Shown: piece by piece, positions 6,479-12,608 of the stretch
How positions within the stretch are numbered: position 1 is the first letter of the stretch
How the letters are laid out: every line of letters begins with the position of its first letter
Source of the DNA: a virus
DNA length: 23,926 bases
Virus record (IMG/VR): IMGVR_UViG_3300025632_000078
Span: 1 to 23,926 of that record
Strand: one strand, 5' to 3'
The notes under the pieces: model-generated
What the model saw: only the letters and a program-made list of their open reading frames with translations
Told to the model about the DNA's origin: nothing
The model's database searches: none
Translations under genes and position numbers: made by a program

Positions 6479-7318
6479 ATGAAAACATTGAATAGCTTAT
6501 CTGGAGGTAAGACATCAAGTTATATCGCAGCAAACTATCCTGCGGATTATGATGTGTTCTCTTTAGTAAGAATAGAGGATGAGAACTGCAAGTTCCCTGA
6601 TGAGAAGATCCGTAAGGAGGTAGAGGATAGAATCCAAGCACCATTCATAGGAACGGCAGAAGATGATACTATCATCTACACGATGCTTGATCTTGAGCAG
6701 TACATAGGTAGACCTATTACTTGGGTTACAGGGAAGACCTTTGAGCAGAGTATTAATAAGCATGGAGGATTCTTACCTAATAAGATTGCGAGATACTGCA
6801 CTACAGATATGAAAACTATGCCCATTGCTCAATGGAGATATAAGAACATAGATGAAGATCTTATTATGAGGTTTGGCTATAGAGCCAATGAAACAGGCAG
6901 AGCCAATAGAATGCTTGAAAAGACTAATTCTAATGGAATGACAGAGGTCAAGATTATAGTAGGTAAACATTCTAATGGAAATAATAAATGGAAAACTATA
7001 GAGTACTGCAAACCAGAATTTCCATTGATCCAAGCGAATATCTATAAGGATTCTATTGAAGAATTCTGGAAGTCCAAGCCTGTGCGTTTTGCTTATATGA
7101 ATAATTGTGTTGGATGTTGGTGGAGAGGTCCAATGCTTCTAAAGCATATGGCAGATAAACATCCTAACAAGATGGAATGGTTTGCTAATCAAGAAGAGAA
7201 TAATAAGGGCAGGTTTAAAAGTGAAGTTTCTTATCGTGAGATAATAAATTACAATTCTCAGATAATGCTCTTTGATGATGATTTTAACGAATGTGATTCT
7301 GGATATTGTGGACTTTAA
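6479..7318 (+). CDS. PAPS-reductase-like adenine nucleotide alpha hydrolase
   Basis: 279 residues. The N-terminal PP-loop SGGKTSSY (8-15) marks the ATP-pyrophosphatase fold shared by PAPS reductases, DndC and tRNA thiolases. Further along are an ARYCTTDMK segment with a cysteine, an RFGYRANE(T) phrase, and a C-terminal NNCVGCWWRG cysteine pair, then CDSGYCG at the end. The paired cysteines suggest an Fe-S or zinc site. In phages this family is linked to unknown nucleotide or DNA modification rather than to sulfate assimilation. It starts four bases after the preceding gene. Substrate unknown. Confidence 0.75.
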   Translation: MKTLNSLSGGKTSSYIAANYPADYDVFSLVRIEDENCKFPDEKIRKEVEDRIQAPFIGTAEDDTIIYTMLDLEQYIGRPITWVTGKTFEQSINKHGGFLPNKIARYCTTDMKTMPIAQWRYKNIDEDLIMRFGYRANETGRANRMLEKTNSNGMTEVKIIVGKHSNGNNKWKTIEYCKPEFPLIQANIYKDSIEEFWKSKPVRFAYMNNCVGCWWRGPMLLKHMADKHPNKMEWFANQEENNKGRFKSEVSYREIINYNSQIMLFDDDFNECDSGYCGL

Positions 7319-7325
7319 GAGAAAG

Positions 7326-7538
7326 ATGAATAATGGTCAAAGGTTTGAGATCAATGGGATGGAGTTCATATGCTTAGAGACTCACGCTTATTTCCAAACG
7401 AGGCTAGATGGAGAAGAATCAGATATTGATGTAGGATGTAGCTATTACATAGTAAGGAACACATCAACAGGGAAACTACACAGAATACCATTTCAGAAAA
7501 TAATAGATAAAGAGAAAGAGATAACATGGAAGATTTAA
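7326..7538 (+). CDS. Small protein, unknown (70 residues)
   Basis: The frame is open from 7272, but that start would run 47 bases into the preceding gene. The ATG at 7326 follows a GAGAAAG leader and gives MNNGQRFEINGMEF, so I prefer it. The protein is predicted mostly beta (GMEFICLETH, GCSYYIVRN, LHRIPFQKI). It ends 13 bases inside the next gene. No family recognised. Confidence 0.6.
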   Translation: MNNGQRFEINGMEFICLETHAYFQTRLDGEESDIDVGCSYYIVRNTSTGKLHRIPFQKIIDKEKEITWKI

Positions 7539-7966
7539 GTATTGTATTGAAGGAGTATTATGAAACGATTGGAATCATTCCAAGAAATACCAGAGAATTG
7601 GATCAAGTCTATGCAAGATCCGCTATGATGGTAGCGATGAGAAAGTATATGACCTTACATCAGATCGGCAGGATCTTTGGTAAGAATCACGCTACTATTC
7701 ATCACGCAGTAAAGAATCACGAGCAGAATCATAATTGGAGTGAGATGTATAGATACTATCATTCTATAGCTAATGATATCCTGTTAGAATGCCCTATTAA
7801 GAGCATTCAGAGTGATAATAAACTTCAGGCTCAGTTCACTAGACAGAAGATGAGAATCGTAGAGCTAGAGTATGAGGTTGAGAAATTAACACATAAGTGT
7901 CAAGAACTTAGTGAGAATTGCAGTATATTACAGAAATTAAATAAGCAGTTACAGAATGCAGATTGA
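7526..7966 (+). CDS. Free-standing DnaA domain IV-like DNA-binding protein with coiled-coil tail
   Basis: 146 residues. Residues 20-66 match the DnaA C-terminal domain IV: an N-terminal helix with R-x-RE-x-x-x-x-YARSAMM, then the DnaA-box-binding helix-turn-helix LHQIGRIFGKNHATIHHAV (44-62), where HATIHHAV corresponds to the D-H-(S/T)-T-V-x-x-A signature. The AAA+ ATPase of DnaA is absent. The C-terminus (about 105-146) is a coiled coil (VELEYEVEKLTHKCQELSEN) that could dimerise it. It may bind the phage origin, recruit or displace host DnaA, or act as a regulator. It overlaps both neighbours (13 and 11 bases). Confidence 0.8.
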   Translation: MEDLSIVLKEYYETIGIIPRNTRELDQVYARSAMMVAMRKYMTLHQIGRIFGKNHATIHHAVKNHEQNHNWSEMYRYYHSIANDILLECPIKSIQSDNKLQAQFTRQKMRIVELEYEVEKLTHKCQELSENCSILQKLNKQLQNAD

Positions 7967-8099
7967 ATTTAGCCCTCTTTATGGATTGATGTTTGGATTT
8001 AACTATGCTTACTATCCTGCGATAGAAGAGCATAAGCCATTGCATCTGATCCAAATGGGGCTAGGTTTAGTCATGGTACAAATAGCATGGGAAGAATAG
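7956..8099 (+). CDS. Small protein, unknown (47 residues)
   Basis: Starts inside the end of the DnaA-like gene and ends inside the sigma-factor gene (13-base overlap). Aromatic N-terminal half (SPLYGLMFGFNYAYYPA) and a short hydrophobic helix (LIQMGLGLVMVQIAW) that might touch a membrane. No family recognised. Confidence 0.5.
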   Translation: MQIEFSPLYGLMFGFNYAYYPAIEEHKPLHLIQMGLGLVMVQIAWEE

Positions 8100-8626
8100 A
8101 AACATTCTACAGAAAGAATTTCAAAAGACTAACAGGATTCATTAAGGAATATACTGATGGTTCTTATGAGGTTGCATCTGATATTGTTCAGATGGTGTTT
8201 CTACGGCTATTGGAATTAGAAGGTGAAGGGAGGACCAACTTTTATGAGGAGGACTCCCTTAACTTTTTTTATGTCTATAGATCCTGTATCAATACGGCTC
8301 TTAAATATCAAAGAGCAAAGAAGAAGATCAACAAGGTTTCTCTGGAGGATTTTGATGTTGAGGACTATCAGCCATATCCAGAGGAAAAAGCAGCACTTGA
8401 GAAACTCATCACCATTATGGAGGATGAGATGAAGGAACTGCATTGGTATGATGAGAAGATGATTAAGATTCATATGGAGGGAACGAGTATGAATCAGATA
8501 CATAGAGAGACAGATATCGGACTAACATCAATTAAGAATACGATCAAGAATGGAAAAGCAAGAATCCACGACAGGCTCAGAGAAGATTGGGAAGACTTCG
8601 CAAACGGAGACTACGACAAAATCTAA
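8087..8626 (+). CDS. ECF-like RNA polymerase sigma factor
   Basis: 179 residues, the normal size of an ECF sigma factor. Region 2 lies at about 8-75, with the core-binding helix in the EVASDIVQMVFLRLLE phrase (28-43). Region 4 at about 120-165 has a helix-turn-helix: the SMNQIHRETDIGLTSIKNTI block followed by a KARIHDRL recognition end. It would bind host core RNA polymerase and direct it to phage promoters, probably late ones. The gene overlaps its upstream neighbour by 13 bases and the AT-hook gene by 77 bases. A terminator-like hairpin lies inside the coding region (8226-8270). An HTH regulator with only partial sigma character is the alternative. Confidence 0.75.
   Translation: MGRIETFYRKNFKRLTGFIKEYTDGSYEVASDIVQMVFLRLLELEGEGRTNFYEEDSLNFFYVYRSCINTALKYQRAKKKINKVSLEDFDVEDYQPYPEEKAALEKLITIMEDEMKELHWYDEKMIKIHMEGTSMNQIHRETDIGLTSIKNTIKNGKARIHDRLREDWEDFANGDYDKI
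8226..8270 (+). other. Terminator-like hairpin inside the sigma-factor gene
   Basis: AAGGGAG (8226-8232) is perfectly complementary to CTCCCTT (8254-8260), with a 21-base loop, then three bases and a run of seven T (8264-8270). The layout is that of an intrinsic terminator, though the loop is long. It lies in codons 47-61. Confidence 0.35.
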
Positions 8627-9014
8627 GAAGCGAGGTAGACCAAAGGGAAGTAAAAATAAGTCTAAAGGTCTAGGAGATAGCATTGAGAAGTTCACAGAGG
8701 CTACAGGAATCAAAGCAGTAGTAAAGGCTATTGCAGGAGAGGATTGTGGATGTGATGAGCGTAGGGATAAACTCAATAAGTTATTTCCTTACAAGAAGGC
8801 TGAATGCCTTGATCCTGATGAGATAGAATATCTATCTACAGGTATCTTAAGAAAGAGAACCCTGAAGTATGAGGATCGTGAGCGCATAGCGACTATTCAC
8901 GCCAGAGTCTTTAACCATAAGTTTGATATCCCCTGTACTTGCAGTCCTAAGATCTGGATGCAATGGATGAGAGAACTCCAAGAACTGCTAGATGCAACTA
9001 AGGAAGTATCTTAA
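8550..9014 (+). CDS. AT-hook and cysteine-cluster protein
   Basis: 154 residues. A Ser/Thr-rich, charged N-terminus leads to an AT-hook, KKRGRPKGSKNK (26-37), whose GRP core binds the minor groove of AT-rich DNA. A cysteine cluster follows (GEDCGCDER, then AEC), and later a CTCSP pair, which together may form a zinc site. The rest is predicted helical. The ORF starts 77 bases inside the sigma gene; there is no later in-frame Met before the hook, so the long overlap seems real. Probably a DNA-bound regulatory or architectural protein of phage transcription or packaging. The function is not known. Confidence 0.65.
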   Translation: MEKQESTTGSEKIGKTSQTETTTKSKKRGRPKGSKNKSKGLGDSIEKFTEATGIKAVVKAIAGEDCGCDERRDKLNKLFPYKKAECLDPDEIEYLSTGILRKRTLKYEDRERIATIHARVFNHKFDIPCTCSPKIWMQWMRELQELLDATKEVS

Positions 9015-9522
9015 GGAAGGGAGAAATCTTAGTGATGATAGAACTGCTATTTGTGTTGATGTAGGCAAATCAGGAGAAGCATTATTCAAGGAACTGACAG
9101 GAGCACATAAGTCCTCACTCGCTGATGATAAGAAGCATATAGACTTCTATTGGGGAGATATGAAGGTAGATGTCAAAGGATTGAAGAAGATGCATCATTC
9201 AGGATATATCCTTCTGGAATTTATTAATGTCTGGGGAGGTCATGGATGGTGTAGTAGAAAGAGCAAGGCTGAATACATAGCCTTTCAGTTTCCTGATGCC
9301 TTCTATATATTCAGGAAGAATCACCTGAGGAGGAGAGCGTTAGACTTGTGTGAGGAGTTTGATAGATCAAAGATCCTGAGGAAGAATTGGATTCCGTATC
9401 AGGAAGCGATGTATAAGTGGGTAGGTAGATATAATGCTCAGGATGTGTTCACTTATCTAAAGATGGAAGATGTAGAGGATCTGATCTTTGAGATCCTACC
9501 ATATAAAATAAAAGAGGGATGA
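8992..9522 (+). CDS. PD-(D/E)XK-fold nuclease candidate
   Basis: 176 residues. The pattern E29 (GEALFKEL), then D51-F (KHIDFYWGD), then V-D60-V-K62-G fits the restriction-endonuclease-like core: an acidic helix, a catalytic Asp and a (D/E)-x-K strand. The remainder is helical and rich in basic and aromatic residues (FRKNHLRRRALD). It may cut phage or host DNA. It overlaps the AT-hook gene by 23 bases and the following small gene by an ATGA. Confidence 0.6.
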   Translation: MQLRKYLKEGRNLSDDRTAICVDVGKSGEALFKELTGAHKSSLADDKKHIDFYWGDMKVDVKGLKKMHHSGYILLEFINVWGGHGWCSRKSKAEYIAFQFPDAFYIFRKNHLRRRALDLCEEFDRSKILRKNWIPYQEAMYKWVGRYNAQDVFTYLKMEDVEDLIFEILPYKIKEG

Positions 9523-9644
9523 TATTACTATTATTTGGAATTGGATTGGGCATAGCCCTGAATCAAGTTAGATCACTCCAGAGGAGAGTTGATGACCTAG
9601 AGGAGTTCATTGGAGAAACTTTTTTTGATGATGATGAAAAATAA
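9519..9644 (+). CDS. Single-pass membrane micro-protein (41 residues)
   Basis: ATGA overlap with the upstream stop. An N-terminal hydrophobic helix (ILLLFGIGLGIAL) is followed by a charged helix (RSLQRRVDDLEEFIGE) and an acidic end (FFDDDEK). Likely an inner-membrane peptide with a cytoplasmic helix. Function unknown; it ends just before the promoter at 9657. Confidence 0.5.
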   Translation: MILLLFGIGLGIALNQVRSLQRRVDDLEEFIGETFFDDDEK

Positions 9645-9656
9645 TTATTAAAATTC

Positions 9657-9687
9657 TTTGTCAATTAAAATATCCTTCTTAGATTTG
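9657..9687 (+). promoter_or_regulatory. Bacteroidota-type promoter, perfect -33 and -7
   Basis: TTTG (9657-9660), a 19-base spacer and TAGATTTG (9680-9687). This matches the Bacteroidota housekeeping consensus TTTG-N19-21-TAnnTTTG exactly. Transcription would begin near 9694 and read into the gene at 9712. This rules out an upstream TTG start at 9658 for that gene. Confidence 0.8.
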
Positions 9688-9711
9688 AATATCATTAAAA
9701 GAGAGATAGAA

Positions 9712-10089
9712 ATGAAAAATCCATTCACATTTAAGCAAGACATTGAAAATAACTGCTGCTCTAATTGCGGTAAAAAATTGAATCCAGAGAAAACTACATG
9801 GTTGGAATACTCAATTACTGATGGGTGTGTATATGATCTACATGAATTTCCTGAAGGACATATATCGCAAGGTTGGTTTGCCTTCGGACCTGATTGTGCT
9901 AAGAAAGTGGTAACTCGCAATGAAGTAAAGAAAGAGGAGATCCAGAAAGAAGATCAATGGAGTAAGCTATACAAGAATACTACAAAGGCTCAACTATTTG
10001 AGATCGCTTGTCAGTATGCGATGCTTATGAAGGATGAAGATGAGCAGAAGGCATTTGAATTCTTGAAAGAAGAAAAGAATAGAATATAA
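9712..10089 (+). CDS. Small cysteine-rich protein with a zinc-ribbon-like knuckle, unknown
   Basis: 125 residues from ATG 9712. A CCSNCGKKL knuckle near the N-terminus (15-24) pairs with later Cys and His residues (DGCVYDLHEF, GPDCAKK), typical of a zinc site. The C-terminal half is helical and charged (KKEEIQKEDQWSK and onward). The frame is open further upstream, but the promoter at 9657-9687 places the transcript start downstream of those codons. It heads its own transcript and is followed by the conserved hairpin element. No family recognised. Confidence 0.65.
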   Translation: MKNPFTFKQDIENNCCSNCGKKLNPEKTTWLEYSITDGCVYDLHEFPEGHISQGWFAFGPDCAKKVVTRNEVKKEEIQKEDQWSKLYKNTTKAQLFEIACQYAMLMKDEDEQKAFEFLKEEKNRI

Positions 10090-10137
10090 ATAATCAAAGG
10101 GAGGGGCAACCCTCCCAACTATAAACACAAGAGAGAG
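10088..10137 (+). promoter_or_regulatory. Conserved intercistronic hairpin element, copy 1
   Basis: A perfect 7-bp stem GGGAGGG (10099-10105) / CCCTCCC (10110-10116) closed by a GCAA (GNRA) tetraloop. No T run follows. The flanks TAAATAATCA before and CAACTATAAACACAAGAGAGA after are nearly the same as in copy 2 at 16443-16490. A processing, stability or translation-control role fits better than termination. Confidence 0.7.
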
Positions 10138-10263
10138 ATGAAAAAGATTGATTGGAATAAGGTAGCGGTAGTTGCATTCTTGCAGACTATGGTCATTCTA
10201 GGAATGGTTGCTATGATAGCAGTATATGAATTAGTAGAAATCTTAACCTGTTACTCATGTTAA
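10138..10263 (+). CDS. Single-pass membrane micro-protein (41 residues)
   Basis: Starts right after the hairpin element with an ACAAGAGAGAG leader. A basic N-terminus (MKKIDWNK) leads into a long hydrophobic helix (VAVVAFLQTMVILGMVAMIAV), then an LVEILTCYSC tail with two cysteines. It overlaps the RecE-like gene by 7 bases. Function unknown; too small for a family call. Confidence 0.55.
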   Translation: MKKIDWNKVAVVAFLQTMVILGMVAMIAVYELVEILTCYSC

Positions 10264-11030
10264 TGCTAGATGGAGTTGATTACGATCAGCAGTGGCTGAT
10301 TGATAAAGCGAGAGCCGATGAGTTCTATTATGGACCATTAAACAAATTAGCATTATCCTCTTCAAGTTGTAAGATGCTATTAGATAGTCCTAAGACATTC
10401 TACAATGTCCAGAAGTATGGATCTGAGGAATCAAGTCCTGCTCTATTAATGGGGAGAGTCATTCATGTGATGATCCTAGAGCCTGAGAACTTTGATGATA
10501 TCTTTCAGGTGGTAGATGTTGCTTCTAAGAATACTAAAGCCTTCAAAGAGGCTCAATTAGAGAATCCTAAGACTTGTATCACTAGAAAGGATAAGGAAGC
10601 AGGAGAGCGGATGGCTGATGCTTTTAACAGGAATGAATTAGCATTGAGTTATCTATCAGGATCTGAGACAGAAGTCCCAATGATTGATAATGTAGGAGGC
10701 TTTCCATTTAGAGGGAAGGCAGATATCCAGAGAGGAGGAGAGATCATTGATCTCAAGACCACTACAGATCTCAAGGCATTCCGCTATAGTGCTGATAAGT
10801 ATGGATATGATCTTCAATGTTATATCTATTGCAATCTATTCAAGACCTCATATAAGGACTTCACATTTATAGTTCTGGATAAGTCATCTACTGATATAGG
10901 GATCTATGATGTATCAGAGGAGTTCTACAAGAGAGGAGAAGCGAAGTTTAATAGAGCGATCAGTCTTTACAGAGACTTCTTTGTAAGAGGTGAGGATCTG
11001 GATAGTTATACTATTCAAGGAACGCTATGA
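10257..11030 (+). CDS. RecE-like PD-(D/E)XK exonuclease
   Basis: 257 residues, with the layout of the phage RecE/PDDEXK_1 exonuclease family. Visible marks are an N-terminal helix with a SSSSCKMLLDSP phrase (a serine-rich start typical of these proteins), GRVIHVMILEPE (H70, E75), GKAD (D156), then the catalytic D165-L-K167 in EIIDLKT, and the QCYIY motif (Q187, Y189). It would resect double-stranded ends to give 3' tails for annealing or recombination, working with the SSB-type protein. No annealing protein of the RecT/Red-beta type was recognised. It overlaps the upstream micro-gene and the GIY-YIG gene (4 bases). An alternative start is ATG 10263. Confidence 0.82.
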   Translation: MLMLDGVDYDQQWLIDKARADEFYYGPLNKLALSSSSCKMLLDSPKTFYNVQKYGSEESSPALLMGRVIHVMILEPENFDDIFQVVDVASKNTKAFKEAQLENPKTCITRKDKEAGERMADAFNRNELALSYLSGSETEVPMIDNVGGFPFRGKADIQRGGEIIDLKTTTDLKAFRYSADKYGYDLQCYIYCNLFKTSYKDFTFIVLDKSSTDIGIYDVSEEFYKRGEAKFNRAISLYRDFFVRGEDLDSYTIQGTL

Positions 11031-11503
11031 TACAGATTCCAGATTTATTCAAGAATAGTGAGAAGGTGTATCAGTATAGACTTCTGTTATCTAATTTCAG
11101 TATTGAGAGACAAGCGTTCATTCATTTGAATGAATCTAGAAGGATAGAAGAACATTTGACTAGGAAAGATATTGACTGCCGTAATATCATGATTATGGAT
11201 AGAAGTGCTCTTAAGGATAAAATTAATGCTGAGGTCTCTGGAGTGTATTTGTTATATACTCGCATGGGAGTTCTAAATTATATAGGAAAGAGTAAAGATG
11301 TAAGAAGGAGACTGATGTCTCACTTTAATACTAAGGAGTTTGATGTTGCTCATATATTCACTATGAATGAAAGAGATATCCATTGGGTAGAGCAGTATTT
11401 GATTACAAGATTATTTCCTAAAGAGAATCAGGAGATGAAAGATAAATATCCTGTTAGTGCTTGTTGTAATTGGACTCCTGTAAATAGATTGATATTACAA
11501 TGA
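11027..11503 (+). CDS. GIY-YIG endonuclease
   Basis: 158 residues. The nuclease domain covers about 70-130: GVY (72-74), YIG (85-87), an arginine-rich helix (R93-R95), and the metal-binding glutamate E122 in WVEQYLI. About 70 N-terminal residues of unknown fold come first. There is no clear DNA-binding domain at the C-terminus, as homing enzymes of this kind usually have. It overlaps the exonuclease gene (ATGA) and the HNH gene (4 bases). It could be a homing enzyme or a DNA-repair/degradation nuclease. Confidence 0.85.
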   Translation: MIQIPDLFKNSEKVYQYRLLLSNFSIERQAFIHLNESRRIEEHLTRKDIDCRNIMIMDRSALKDKINAEVSGVYLLYTRMGVLNYIGKSKDVRRRLMSHFNTKEFDVAHIFTMNERDIHWVEQYLITRLFPKENQEMKDKYPVSACCNWTPVNRLILQ

Positions 11504-11745
11504 AAAAGCATACTAAGATCTATATGCAATACTTCAACTATGTTCTGGATGATTTCATCCCCTGTGAGATCTGTGGAGGTAGAGCAGTAGATATTCATCA
11601 TATTGAGAATAGAGGATCAGGAGGTGCTAAAGACAAGGACAGAATAGAGAACCTAATGGCTCTATGCAGAGCAGACCATCTGACATACGGAGATGTTCCT
11701 GATAGAGTTCAATGGTTAAAGGACATACATAATAGAAAGCTATGA
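11500..11745 (+). CDS. HNH endonuclease-like protein
   Basis: 81 residues. A zinc knuckle C22-x2-C25 is followed by the DIHHI core (H33, H34), a Gly-rich turn, N51 and the C56-x3-H60 pair (LCRADH). This is a compact HNH beta-beta-alpha-metal fold. Phage HNH proteins next to packaging genes can help terminase cutting; this one sits next to a GIY-YIG gene, well upstream of the terminase. It overlaps the upstream gene by ATGA and the next small ORF by 4 bases. Confidence 0.78.
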   Translation: MKKHTKIYMQYFNYVLDDFIPCEICGGRAVDIHHIENRGSGGAKDKDRIENLMALCRADHLTYGDVPDRVQWLKDIHNRKL

Positions 11746-11867
11746 ACAAGATGAATCAATTCCTACGCATTGCAAATGCGAGACTGAAGAAGGTATACCC
11801 TAACAAGATCCAGAGAAGGGCTTGGGTAGCGAAGATGTGGGCAAGGTATTGTGAGCGCAATTCGTGA
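11742..11867 (+). CDS. Small basic protein, unknown (41 residues)
   Basis: ATGA overlap with the HNH gene. Very basic (LRIANARLKKVYP, KIQRRAWVAKMWARY), predicted as two helices, which suggests nucleic-acid contact. A second ATG lies at 11751. It ends just before the repeat-bearing non-coding region. No family recognised. Confidence 0.45.
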   Translation: MNKMNQFLRIANARLKKVYPNKIQRRAWVAKMWARYCERNS

Positions 11868-12024
11868 TTCGCAAAGTAAGGGTATAACCTCACGAGATTG
11901 GATGGTGCTTATTTACACCACTAACAAGTTCGGGGAAAAGTTCGGGGAAAAGTTCAAGCATATAAAAATAGGCGCAACCCGATAATAATGGGCGCAAATT
12001 AGAAACCTTTAACACCAAAGAGAA
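11868..12024. other. Candidate replication origin / regulatory region with tandem repeats
   Basis: A 157-base non-coding segment. It holds a hairpin TGGTG/CACCA (11903-11907/11916-11920) whose loop carries TTATTTACA (11909-11917), one base from the relaxed DnaA box TTWTNCACA. Next are two and a half copies of a 12-bp repeat (11926-11955), a short AT run (about 11960-11970), and two GGCGCAA copies exactly 20 bases apart (11971-11977, 11991-11997). There is no TAnnTTTG promoter. Repeats, a DnaA-box-like site and AT-rich DNA fit an origin or a regulator-binding region. Confidence 0.4.
11926..11955 (+). repeat. 12-bp tandem repeat AAGTTCGGGGAA, 2.5 copies
   Basis: Perfect copies at 11926-11937 and 11938-11949, then a half copy AAGTTC (11950-11955). 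The unit is richer in G than the surrounding DNA. Iteron-like. Confidence 0.85.
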
Positions 12025-12192
12025 ATGAGAGAGATACTACTTGAGATGTATGAGAAACTTTGGAACGCTGACAAGGATAAGTTTGCTTGGAATATGATAT
12101 TAAAGGAGACACTTGAGAAATTAGAAAAGAAAGACACGCTAATAGACTTAATGAATAGAGACCTAAACAATAACGGAACAGAAAATGACTGA
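12025..12192 (+). CDS. Small helical protein, unknown (55 residues)
   Basis: Starts at ATG after a CACCAAAGAGAA leader. Predicted helical and charged (LLEMYEKLW, ILKETLEKLEKKDTLIDLMN) with an Asn-rich end. It overlaps the next gene by 8 bases. No family recognised. It lies in a stretch with no GATC sites (11811-12256). Confidence 0.55.
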   Translation: MREILLEMYEKLWNADKDKFAWNMILKETLEKLEKKDTLIDLMNRDLNNNGTEND

Positions 12193-12487
12193 GTTTGAAT
12201 TATTCAAGAATGGAGTAAAGCTAATGGCTTTGTATCAGGTAACTCTAGAGCAGATGGATCTGATGAAGGGAACACCTATATACTCGCAGAGGGTAAAGCA
12301 GCAGATGAATAACCTAGAGCGATCTATAGAGATGATGATCAGAGAGCCTATGAGTAAGTTAGATGGTACTGATGAGATGATGATGAATGATATCCAGAAT
12401 AAGGTAGATATGATTCTAGATTTATCTCTGGAGGAGATCGCACAACTCAAAGCAGTAATTGAAGAATCAAGAGATGAGCAAGTCTAG
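12185..12487 (+). CDS. Helical protein, unknown (100 residues)
   Basis: Met- and Glu-rich, predicted to be all helical (VTLEQMDLMKG, QQMNNLERSIEMMI, LSLEEIAQLKAVIEE). It overlaps both neighbours (8 and 14 bases). No family recognised. Confidence 0.55.
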   Translation: MTEFELFKNGVKLMALYQVTLEQMDLMKGTPIYSQRVKQQMNNLERSIEMMIREPMSKLDGTDEMMMNDIQNKVDMILDLSLEEIAQLKAVIEESRDEQV

Positions 12488-12608
12488 CCTCATCCTAGTC
12501 AATAGAAATAACTACCATAAACTTCTAGAGATCTTAATACAATTAGATCAGAGAGGTAAACTTGCTCCCCATGAAAGGGAGTTTTTGCGTAACTTAGTTG
12601 ATTATTAA
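12474..12608 (+). CDS. Small helical protein, unknown (44 residues)
   Basis: Starts inside the upstream gene; its stop overlaps the ParB-like start as TAATG. Predicted as two helices (NNYHKLLEILIQLDQRG, HEREFLRNLVDY). No family recognised. Confidence 0.5.
   Translation: MSKSSLILVNRNNYHKLLEILIQLDQRGKLAPHEREFLRNLVDY

Noticed and set aside
7272-7325. Upstream ATG start for the 70-residue gene
   Set aside because: It would overlap the PAPS-reductase-like gene by 47 bases, while ATG 7326 has a purine-rich leader and fits the gap.
9658-9711. Upstream extension of the 9712 gene from a TTG
   Set aside because: The stretch contains the promoter's -7 box and spacer; it would lie upstream of the expected transcript start.
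10099-10116. Hairpin as a terminator
   Set aside because: The stem is strong but no T run follows; the next bases are CAACTATAAACA.
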